14,415 bases of DNA from Qipengyuania_B sp965214525 (lineage in GTDB: Bacteria > Pseudomonadota > Alphaproteobacteria > Sphingomonadales > Sphingomonadaceae): positions 1 to 14,415 of the forward strand of contig CBDCCB010000006.1 of assembly GCA_965214525.1 (NCBI GenBank), written 5' to 3'. A program made the position numbers and the translations under genes. Under the pieces are notes generated by a model. The model did not search any database, was not told where the DNA came from, and saw only the letters and a list, made by a program, of their open reading frames with translations. Every line of letters starts with the position of its first letter. Position 1 is the first letter of the stretch. Positions 7,047 through 13,757 of the stretch are shown here, one piece after another.

Positions 7047-8039
7047 ATGGCGGCTTCGCCATCGCGGCGTTCGGGCAGTTCGCGCAGAGCGCAATTGGGG
7101 CTGTTTACCGGCTATATCGTTGCCGGCACCGGGGCCTTGCTGGGTGCGATCCTGCTGGGCCTATCGCTGTTTCGCCCACCGTTGTTCGAAACCCCGCGCA
7201 CGGCCGCACGCGACGTGGTCGCGCCGGCGAACAAGGCCGCAGCAGAAGTCCGCGCGGGCGGGCAAAGCGTCTTCAGCGCCGTTCAGGGCTATTTCCGGGC
7301 CGGCTCGCAGAATGCACGGCTCAAAAAAGAGATGGAACTTGCGCGCATCCGGCTGGCAGAAGCCCGGGCGGTGAAGCTGGAGAATACCCGGTTGAAAGCG
7401 CTCGTCCGATTGCGCGAAAGTTCCGTTCAGCCGGTCGCGATCACTCGGATGATTGGCTCGACCGCCAGCAGCCCCCGCCGGTTCGGTTACATCGGTGCGG
7501 GCCGCGAGGATGGCGTGCGCGATGGCATGCCGGTGCGGTCCGCCCGTGGAATCGTTGGCCGGGTGCTGGAAGCGGGCAGCGACAGCGCGCGCATCCTGCT
7601 GCTGACCGATACCGAAAGCCTGTTGCCGGTGCGCCGCGTGGAAGGCGACGTTGTCGCCTTCGCGCAGGGGCGCGGCGATGGGTTGCTGCGCGTCCGACTG
7701 GTGAACCTGGGCATCAATCCTTTGAAGAAGGGGGATGTGTTCGTGACCAGCGGATCGGGCGGCTTGTTCCATCCCAACGTCGCCGTGGCGATCGTCGACA
7801 CCATTATCGATGACGGTGCGCTGGCGCGGGTCATCGCAGATCCCGCGGCCACGGATTATGTGGCGGTGCAACCGATGTTCCAGCCCAAGGCCGTACGGGC
7901 AATGCAGGCTCCGCCACCCACGCCGAACCCCGAAGCGGTCGCGACCGGGATACCACCCGCCGCGGCCACGCATCCCCCACCCGCGCCGGCCGGATCGCCC
8001 GAACCTGACGATCCCACGACCAGTGATGGAGCGACTTAA
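7047..8039 (+). CDS. mreC: rod shape-determining protein MreC
   Basis: A 330-residue bitopic inner-membrane protein. A basic cytoplasmic N terminus (RR at 7-8 and 13-14) precedes one membrane helix at about 18-42. A periplasmic coiled coil follows (about 87-122, with SQNARLKKEMELARIRL). Then come the beta-barrel domains typical of MreC, including YIGAGREDGVRDGMPV and the region around SARILLLTDTES. From residue 286 the protein ends in a 45-residue low-complexity tail rich in Pro, Ala and Asp, which core MreC lacks. MreC links MreB to PBP2 and activates it. SD-like AGAGGG (7034-7039) sits well before the ATG. The gene ends inside mreD, with a 14-base overlap. Confidence 0.95.
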   Translation: MAASPSRRSGSSRRAQLGLFTGYIVAGTGALLGAILLGLSLFRPPLFETPRTAARDVVAPANKAAAEVRAGGQSVFSAVQGYFRAGSQNARLKKEMELARIRLAEARAVKLENTRLKALVRLRESSVQPVAITRMIGSTASSPRRFGYIGAGREDGVRDGMPVRSARGIVGRVLEAGSDSARILLLTDTESLLPVRRVEGDVVAFAQGRGDGLLRVRLVNLGINPLKKGDVFVTSGSGGLFHPNVAVAIVDTIIDDGALARVIADPAATDYVAVQPMFQPKAVRAMQAPPPTPNPEAVATGIPPAAATHPPPAPAGSPEPDDPTTSDGAT

Positions 8040-8580
8040 CCCCCGCGCCCGTTCGGACGAGTATGGCAGTCGCTTCCAGCGGCGCCATTCGACGATCCTG
8101 GCGAATATCGTTCCGTGGTTGAGCGTGGTGATCGCTTCGATCTTGCCGCAATATGTCGTGGCCACCGCCTTTCCGATGATTCCGCCGCTGGGGTTCCTCA
8201 TGCTGCTCGGCTGGCGTTTGGTGCGCCCCGGCCTGCTGCCCACCTGGGCGGGGTTTCCGCTGGGTCTGGTGGACGATCTGTTCAGCGGTCAGCCCTTCGG
8301 TTTCGCGATCCTCTTCTGGTCGTTGACGATGCTGTTGGTCGAACTGCTCGAAACACGCTTTCCCTGGCGCAATTTCACGCAGGATTGGTTTACCGCGGGG
8401 CTGGCGGCGACACTCTATTGTCTGGCCGGGGTGATCTTTTCGGGCGCGCGCTTGGAAGGACCGCTGTTCATCGCCACATTGCCGCAAATCATGTTGTCCA
8501 TTCTCCTCTTTCCCATTCTGGCACGGCTGGTGGCGCGGCTGGACCGTCTGCGCCTGATGCGCTGGCGGGCGATAAGCTGA
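8026..8580 (+). CDS. mreD: rod shape-determining protein MreD
   Basis: A 184-residue polytopic inner-membrane protein with a basic N terminus (RLNPRARSDEYGSRFQRRH) and about five hydrophobic segments, ending in a basic RLDRLRLMRWRA tail. Length, hydrophobicity and the motif around PTWAGFPLGLVDDLFSGQPFG agree with MreD, a weakly conserved elongasome subunit. The ATG at 8026 lies in the end of mreC, which ends at 8039. The open frame continues upstream to 7810 but that part overlaps mreC and is not MreD-like, so the internal ATG is preferred. Its TGA shares a base with the mrdA ATG (TGATG), so these genes are probably translationally coupled. Confidence 0.93.
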   Translation: MERLNPRARSDEYGSRFQRRHSTILANIVPWLSVVIASILPQYVVATAFPMIPPLGFLMLLGWRLVRPGLLPTWAGFPLGLVDDLFSGQPFGFAILFWSLTMLLVELLETRFPWRNFTQDWFTAGLAATLYCLAGVIFSGARLEGPLFIATLPQIMLSILLFPILARLVARLDRLRLMRWRAIS

Positions 8581-10676
8581 TGCTCGGCCCCAAATCCCGC
8601 AATTTCGTTTCGGCGCATTCGATCAAGCAGAGCTTCGACCGGCGCAGCTTTCTCGTCGCCAGCGGCATGGGAGGCCTTGGCACGCTGCTCGCCGTGCGCA
8701 TGGGCTATATCGCCATCGCCGAAAACGAGAAATACGAAGTTGAATCCGAAAGCAACCGCGTCAATCTCAGCCTCATCCCTCCGCGCAGGGGCTGGATACT
8801 GGATCGCAACGGCGCGCCCCTTGCCTCGAACCGGGCGGACTTCCGGGTCGATCTGATCCCGGAACGCATGACGAAACCGGCAGCTACCATCCGCATCCTG
8901 GCCGATGTGCTGGGCCTCAATCAGGGTGACGTCGTCGATCTCACGCGCAAAATCGACGAAGCCCGCGGGTTTCAGGCCGTAGAAGTCGCTTCAGGTCTCA
9001 CATACGACCAGTTCGCGGCATTGAGCGTGCGCCTGCCGGATCTGCCCGGGGTCATTCCGCAACGCGGGTTCTCGCGGTTCTATCCGACCGGCCCGGCCGT
9101 TGGTCACCTGATCGGCTATGTCGGCATTGCGAACCGAGAGGAATACGAAGAGGACAACAACCCCCTGCTCGTCACCCCGGGGTTCAAGATTGGCAAGGAT
9201 GGCCTGGAAAAGCAGTTCGAACAGAATCTGCGCGGCGTCCCTGGTGCGCGCCGGGTCGAGGTGACCGCGTCTGGTCGCATCGTGCGCGATCTCGATATGC
9301 GCGAAGATGTGCAGGGACAGCCGATCCGGCTGACGATCGATGGCCCGTTGCAGGATTACGCAGCCCGCAGGATCGGTCTTGAATCGGGCTCGGTGGTGGT
9401 GATCGATTGCCTTACTGGCGACATCGTCTGCATGGCGTCCATGCCCAGTTTCGACCCGAACAGCTTTTCCGATGGCATCGGCAGCGTCGAATACGCGATG
9501 CTGAGCGATGACGAGCGCGTGCCGTTGCGCAACAAGGTACTGAAGGGTCTTTATCCGCCCGGCTCGACCGTCAAACCCATGCATTCCCTCGCTTTCCTTG
9601 AAGCCGGGGTCAAACCGACCGACACGGTGTTCTGCGGTGGTGGCCTGAGGGTAGGCAACCGTTTCTTCCGCTGCTGGAAGCGCGGGGGGCATGGCACCGT
9701 CGACATGGCAAAAGGCATCTACCAAAGCTGCGATACCTACTTCTATCATTTCTCGCAGCAGGTCGGGTTCAACCGGATCGCTCAGGTCGCTCATACGCTG
9801 GGCCTCGGGGAAGAATACGATCTGCCGGTGACGAGCCAGTTTTACGGCACGGTGCCCGACCCGCAATGGAAGGTGAAGAAGTACGAGCGTGAATGGCAGA
9901 CGTTCGACACGGTCAACGCCTCGATCGGACAGGGATACTACCTGACCAATCCCTTGCAGCTCGCCGTGATGAGCGCACGCCTGGCGACCGGATACAATCT
10001 GAAACCTCGCCTGGTCATGGGCCGCGACAAGCCGCAACCACGCAGCTTCAACTTTCCGCAGTCGGAGATCGACTATATCCGCCAATCGATGAGCGATGTC
10101 GTCAACGGGCCGGGGACGGCGGGACGTGGACGGTTGCCGTTCGACGACATCCTGATGGCCGGCAAGACCGGCACGGCGCAGGTCGTGTCGCTGAGCAAAT
10201 CCGACGGCAAGAGCGGACCCTGGAAATACCGCGATCATGGATTGTTCGTCTTCTTCGCTCCATTCGACAATCCGCGTTACGCCGGCGCGGTCGTGATCGA
10301 GCATGGGGGCGGATCGGGGGCGGCCTATCCGATCGCCCGCGACGTGATGACCTTTCTCTTCGACCCGACCAAGGGGTTGGAAGCGCTGCATTCGCTGGAA
10401 GAGCAATGGGGCGGATCGGCGCAACACCGGCTGGACAAGAAATATGCTGCCTATGCCGCTGCTGCCGGGGAACAGGTTCCTGTTGTGCCGCAGCGAGACG
10501 AGGACATTTTCGATCAGGTCGAAGCCGAGGCGCGGTTGGAGGCGGCACGGGTGCAGGACCGGGGGGCGGAACCCATCGTTCCACGCGGAGACAGCCCCGC
10601 CCCGCCCCCGGGCCAGACGAGCGCGTCCCTGAACCGCTTATCGGGTGCCGCGCGCGCAGGCGAGGCGGCACAGTGA
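8580..10676 (+). CDS. mrdA: penicillin-binding protein 2 (elongation transpeptidase)
   Basis: A 698-residue class B PBP that cross-links lateral-wall peptidoglycan and partners RodA. The cytoplasmic N terminus holds an Arg pair (21-22, DRRSFLV) ahead of a membrane anchor (about 24-45). The pedestal domain starts with the PPRRGWILDRNGAPLA segment. Active-site motifs: STVK with nucleophile Ser329, SCD at 383-385 (the SxD form usual in PBP2), and KTG at 529-531. The transpeptidase fold ends near residue 595; a ~100-residue tail follows, Glu/Ala-rich then Pro/Ser-rich, which I do not match to a domain. The ATG at 8580 shares a base with the mreD stop; an upstream extension to 8115 would overlap mreD and is rejected. 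rodA starts in the stop codon. Confidence 0.97.
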   Translation: MLGPKSRNFVSAHSIKQSFDRRSFLVASGMGGLGTLLAVRMGYIAIAENEKYEVESESNRVNLSLIPPRRGWILDRNGAPLASNRADFRVDLIPERMTKPAATIRILADVLGLNQGDVVDLTRKIDEARGFQAVEVASGLTYDQFAALSVRLPDLPGVIPQRGFSRFYPTGPAVGHLIGYVGIANREEYEEDNNPLLVTPGFKIGKDGLEKQFEQNLRGVPGARRVEVTASGRIVRDLDMREDVQGQPIRLTIDGPLQDYAARRIGLESGSVVVIDCLTGDIVCMASMPSFDPNSFSDGIGSVEYAMLSDDERVPLRNKVLKGLYPPGSTVKPMHSLAFLEAGVKPTDTVFCGGGLRVGNRFFRCWKRGGHGTVDMAKGIYQSCDTYFYHFSQQVGFNRIAQVAHTLGLGEEYDLPVTSQFYGTVPDPQWKVKKYEREWQTFDTVNASIGQGYYLTNPLQLAVMSARLATGYNLKPRLVMGRDKPQPRSFNFPQSEIDYIRQSMSDVVNGPGTAGRGRLPFDDILMAGKTGTAQVVSLSKSDGKSGPWKYRDHGLFVFFAPFDNPRYAGAVVIEHGGGSGAAYPIARDVMTFLFDPTKGLEALHSLEEQWGGSAQHRLDKKYAAYAAAAGEQVPVVPQRDEDIFDQVEAEARLEAARVQDRGAEPIVPRGDSPAPPPGQTSASLNRLSGAARAGEAAQ

Positions 10677-11791
10677 ACAGCATCGTTCCCGCCCCCATCG
10701 CACGCCAGCCTTGGCAATTGATCTTTGCCCTCTTCGCATTGGTCGCGTTCGGTGCGGCGGTGCTGTATTCCGCCGGGGGCGGTGGTTGGTCGCCCTACGC
10801 AAGTTCGCACCTTGTGCGGTTCGCCGTGTCGTTCGTGTTGGCAAGCGCGATCTCGCTCGCGAGTAGAGAACTCGTCAGGTTCGTGGCTTATCCGGTCTAT
10901 GTTGTCGTATTATTGCTCTTGGTCGCGGTAGAGGCGATCGGTGCCATGGGTGGCGGCAGCCAGCGTTGGCTTAACTTGGGCCCGATCGTGTTGCAGCCAT
11001 CCGAACTAATGAAACCGGTGCTCGTGCTGGCGCTGGCACATTTCTATGCCACTCTGCCAATCGGCATGATCAATAGCTGGCGTGCCCTTGTCCCCGCCGG
11101 GGTGTTGATCGGCTTGCCGATGGTGCTGGTGCTTCTGCAACCCGATCTTGGTACTTCCCTCGCCATCGCTTTTGGCGGTGCCATCATCATGTTCCTTGCC
11201 GGATTGCCGCTGCGCTGGTTCGTAATGGGCGGTGTAGCTGCCGCCGCGATTGCGCCGCTGGCGTTCTTTTTCGGGCTGAAGCCATACCAGCAAAAGCGGG
11301 TCTTCACTTTCCTCGATCCGGAAAGCGACCCTTTGGGTGACGGGTATCACATCACCCAATCGAAAATCGCCATCGGGTCAGGCGGATTTTCGGGCAAGGG
11401 CTTCAACGAAGGATCGCAGAGCCATCTGAACTACCTGCCCGAACCGCACACCGATTTCGTGTTTGCGACGATGGCCGAGGAATGGGGCTTGCTGGGCGGG
11501 GTGGCGGTGCTGATCCTGTTTGCCCTTATCCTTGGCTGGGGCATGAAAGTCGCGCGCCAAGCGGCAGACCGGTTCGACCGCCTGCTCGCCGCCGGAATGG
11601 TGGCGACGATCTTTTTCTACGTGGCGATCAATCTCATGATGGTGATGGGCCTGGCGCCGGTCGTGGGCATTCCCCTTCCCTTCATGAGCCATGGCGGTTC
11701 ATCCATGCTGACCAATATGATCTGCATCGGCATGTTGATGATGGTGTATCGGTGGAACCGGCGAAAGGATACGCGCGGTTCACTCATTTAA
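10673..11791 (+). CDS. rodA: peptidoglycan glycosyltransferase RodA (SEDS family)
   Basis: A 372-residue polytopic inner-membrane protein, the normal RodA length, with about ten membrane segments. SEDS motifs are present: QRWLNLGPIVLQPSELMKP (with Glu111), LQPDLGTS, a DGYHITQSKIAIGSGG segment, LPEPHTDFVFA with Asp261 at the position of the essential SEDS aspartate, and the closing GIPLPFMSHGGSSML. RodA polymerises lipid II into glycan strands and works with PBP2, encoded just upstream. The GTG start overlaps the mrdA TGA by four bases (GTGA); longer upstream starts in this frame lie within mrdA and are rejected. SEDS paralogue FtsW usually sits with division genes, so this context supports RodA. 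Confidence 0.97.
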   Translation: MNSIVPAPIARQPWQLIFALFALVAFGAAVLYSAGGGGWSPYASSHLVRFAVSFVLASAISLASRELVRFVAYPVYVVVLLLLVAVEAIGAMGGGSQRWLNLGPIVLQPSELMKPVLVLALAHFYATLPIGMINSWRALVPAGVLIGLPMVLVLLQPDLGTSLAIAFGGAIIMFLAGLPLRWFVMGGVAAAAIAPLAFFFGLKPYQQKRVFTFLDPESDPLGDGYHITQSKIAIGSGGFSGKGFNEGSQSHLNYLPEPHTDFVFATMAEEWGLLGGVAVLILFALILGWGMKVARQAADRFDRLLAAGMVATIFFYVAINLMMVMGLAPVVGIPLPFMSHGGSSMLTNMICIGMLMMVYRWNRRKDTRGSLI

Positions 11792-11854
11792 AGATCGTCT
11801 GGGGCTTTCATCGCCTGCATCGCGCGCTATATGGCCTGTTCCGACAGACGGAAT
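11792..11854 (+). other. rodA-tRNA spacer with a small hairpin
   Basis: TTCCG (11839-11843) and CGGAA (11849-11853) form a 5-bp stem with a 5-base loop, ending one base before the mature tRNA 5' end. No T-run follows, so it is not a typical terminator. No convincing tRNA promoter is seen in the spacer, so rodA-tRNA read-through is possible. The hairpin may be part of the precursor leader; this is inference. Confidence 0.3.
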
Positions 11855-11930
<76 letters not shown>

Positions 11931-12033
11931 TATTCGTTTGCACCGCGCTGCGGTCTGCCCTTGCACGTCTTGCGTGTGTTTTCGATGTGATTGCCGTCTT
12001 GTCAATCACATCGGAATGTGAAACAACGGCGTC
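11931..12033 (+). promoter_or_regulatory. ribB leader with long inverted repeat
   Basis: TTTCGATGTGATTG (11980-11993) and CAATCACATCGGAA (12003-12016) pair over 14 positions (11 consecutive Watson-Crick pairs, one G-U wobble and two outer A-T pairs) around a 9-base loop. As DNA it contains the near-operator TGTGATTG-N9-CAATCACA. No T-run follows on either strand, so it does not look like an intrinsic terminator. The conserved blocks of the FMN riboswitch (RFN element) are not seen. Between the repeat and the ATG at 12034 there is no Shine-Dalgarno sequence (AACAACGGCGTC). It could be an operator, an mRNA structure controlling translation, or a processed 3' end of the tRNA transcript. Confidence 0.5.
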
Positions 12034-13308
12034 ATGACGGAAACGCTTATCGAGCAGATCCGCGCTTTCATCGGCGCTGGTACCTACACCAAGGCCGGGA
12101 TGGCGCGTGCCGCTGGTCTGCATGCCAACACTTTGCGCGACTGTCTTGATGACCAATGGAACCCCACCAGCGATACTTTGGCGAAGCTTCAGAGGTTTCT
12201 TGACGAGAACGACGATACGCCGGTCCTCGTGGGCATAGAGGCGATTATCGACGAAGCGCGCAACGGCCGGATGTACATCCTGGTCGATGACGAGGATCGC
12301 GAAAACGAAGGCGATCTGATCATTCCGGCACAGATGGCAACGCCGACGGCGATTAACTTCATGGCGACGCATGGACGCGGTTTGATCTGCCTTGCCCTGG
12401 CGCGCAAGCGGGTCGAAACCCTAGCGCTGGAGCCGATGGCCCGAGATAATCGCGAAAGCATGCAGACCGCGTTCACGACGTCGATCGAAGCGCGCGAGGG
12501 CGTCACCACCGGCATCAGCGCTGCCGACCGGGCGCGAACCGTGTCGGTCGCCATCGACGCGGCGAAGGGCAAGGACGATATCGTGACGCCAGGGCATGTC
12601 TTTCCGTTGGTCGCTCGCGATGGCGGTGTGCTCGTTCGCGCCGGCCATACGGAGGCAGCCGTCGACATCTCGCGTCTTGCCGGGCTCAATCCCTCAGGAG
12701 TGATCTGCGAGATCATGAACGAGAACGGATCAATGGCGCGACTGGACGATCTGATCGGCTTCGCCCGCCGTCATGGGCTTAAGATCGGCACCATCCGCGA
12801 TCTCATCGAATACCGGATGCGCAACGATCATCTGGTCGAACGCGCGACACACAGCGTGTTCCGGTCCGATTACGGCGGTGATTGGCGGGCGATGACCTAT
12901 CGCAACAAGGTCGACGGATCGCTTAGCGTCGTGTTGCAGAAAGGCCATGTCGCGCCCGCCGAACCAACGCTTGTGCGGATGCACCGCATCTCGTTGTTCG
13001 ACGACGTGCTGGGCCGTTCAGGCATGCGCAAGCGCACGTTGCAGCGCGCAATGGCAGAGATCGGACGGGTCGGTAGCGGGCTTATCGTGATGTTGATGCC
13101 CAACAACTCGCAGGTGTTGCAGGAGGAAATAGGCGGACGCGATGTCGAGAGCGGCGATCTGCGCGAATATGGCATCGGGGCCCAGATCTTGGCGGATCTT
13201 GACGTGCACGAGATGATCCTGCTGACGAACTCTTCGCGCAACGTCGTCGGCTTGGAAGGCTACGGCATCACCGTCGTATCCGAACAGCCCATTCCGGGAG
13301 ATGGCTGA
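12034..13308 (+). CDS. ribB: HTH-RibB-RibX: 3,4-dihydroxy-2-butanone 4-phosphate synthase with degenerate GTP cyclohydrolase II domain
   Basis: A 424-residue cytosolic protein with three parts. Residues 1-65 are an HTH-like extension (YTKAGMARAAGLHANTL, then WNPTSDTLAKLQRFL), reminiscent of XRE-type helices. Residues ~66-280 are RibB, which makes the four-carbon riboflavin precursor from ribulose 5-phosphate: acidic loop DDEDRENEGD at 85-94, MATHGRGLICLAL, RAGHTEAAVDI with His205, and Glu226 in VICEIMN; all look intact. From Met287 it resembles GTP cyclohydrolase II (RMH at 315-317, LREYGIGAQIL, LLTNSSRNVVGLEGYGI) but has no cysteine at all and no QEGR motif, so zinc binding and GTP ring opening should be lost (RibX-like). 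A separate ribA is expected elsewhere. The stop shares a base with ribH. No Shine-Dalgarno is seen for the chosen ATG. Confidence 0.9.
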   Translation: MTETLIEQIRAFIGAGTYTKAGMARAAGLHANTLRDCLDDQWNPTSDTLAKLQRFLDENDDTPVLVGIEAIIDEARNGRMYILVDDEDRENEGDLIIPAQMATPTAINFMATHGRGLICLALARKRVETLALEPMARDNRESMQTAFTTSIEAREGVTTGISAADRARTVSVAIDAAKGKDDIVTPGHVFPLVARDGGVLVRAGHTEAAVDISRLAGLNPSGVICEIMNENGSMARLDDLIGFARRHGLKIGTIRDLIEYRMRNDHLVERATHSVFRSDYGGDWRAMTYRNKVDGSLSVVLQKGHVAPAEPTLVRMHRISLFDDVLGRSGMRKRTLQRAMAEIGRVGSGLIVMLMPNNSQVLQEEIGGRDVESGDLREYGIGAQILADLDVHEMILLTNSSRNVVGLEGYGITVVSEQPIPGDG

Positions 13309-13724
13309 TGGCGAAGTTTCTCATTGTCGAGGGGCGGTTCTACGATCACCTCAACGACCAGCTAGTCGCCGGAGCAAAGGCAGCCCTGGAAGCCGCGGGG
13401 CAGGAAAGCGAAACCGTTACCGTGCCCGGCGCGCTGGAAATTCCTGCCGTCATTGCCCTTGCCGCCGAACATTACGATGGCTTCGTGGCGCTGGGAGTGG
13501 TCATCCGGGGAGAAACGTATCATTTCGAGATCGTCGCGGGGGAAAGCGCGCGCGCCATCATGGCGCTGACGCTGGATGGCCTAGCGATCGGCAATGGAAT
13601 TATTACCGTGGAGAACGAGGCGCAGGCGATCGTCCGTGCCGACCCGGCCCAGAAAGACAAGGGCGGGGAAGCTGCGAAAGCGGCGATGGCGCTATTGCGC
13701 CTGCGCCAGCGTTTCGCGGGCTGA
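13308..13724 (+). CDS. ribH: 6,7-dimethyl-8-ribityllumazine synthase
   Basis: A 138-residue lumazine synthase, slightly short for the family. It condenses the RibB product with 5-amino-6-ribitylamino-uracil to give lumazine, the direct riboflavin precursor. Visible motifs: VEGRFYDHL with Phe11 as the usual aromatic stacking residue, VPGALEIP at 39-46, GVVIRGETYHFEIV with catalytic His72, and the VENEAQAIVRAD segment with DKGGEAA. Such proteins assemble as pentamers or larger shells. The ATG shares a base with the ribB stop (TGATG), so substrate-supplying and condensing enzymes are probably made together. ribD and ribE are not in the window. The gene converges on eno with a 33-base spacer in which I see no clear terminator. 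Confidence 0.95.
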   Translation: MAKFLIVEGRFYDHLNDQLVAGAKAALEAAGQESETVTVPGALEIPAVIALAAEHYDGFVALGVVIRGETYHFEIVAGESARAIMALTLDGLAIGNGIITVENEAQAIVRADPAQKDKGGEAAKAAMALLRLRQRFAG

Positions 13725-13757
13725 ATCATTGCCGCCGGTCTCCCGTTTGCCGATCAC

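Noticed and set aside
7161..8243. A 360-codon open frame on the minus strand opposite mreC/mreD
   Set aside because: Antisense to two overlapping membrane-protein genes; no domain or ribosome-binding site supports it.
8115..8579. An N-terminal extension of PBP2 into mreD
   Set aside because: It overlaps MreD coding sequence in another frame and does not resemble a PBP; the ATG at 8580 gives the normal cytoplasmic tail plus anchor.
8637..8662. Twin-arginine (Tat) signal in PBP2 (DRRSFLV)
   Set aside because: PBP2 proteins usually have basic residues, often an Arg pair, just before the anchor for topology; without a helical break and cleavage site this is most simply positive-inside charge.
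8991..10427. A 478-codon open frame on the minus strand opposite mrdA
   Set aside because: Antisense to PBP2 with intact active-site motifs; His/Arg-rich and without recognisable domains.
11931..12033. FMN riboswitch (RFN element) before ribB
   Set aside because: The conserved RFN blocks are not seen in this 103-base leader, which is also short for the element; the inverted repeat does not fit the RFN fold.
13725..13757. Bidirectional terminator between ribH and eno
   Set aside because: The 33-base spacer has no stem with flanking T/A runs that I can see.
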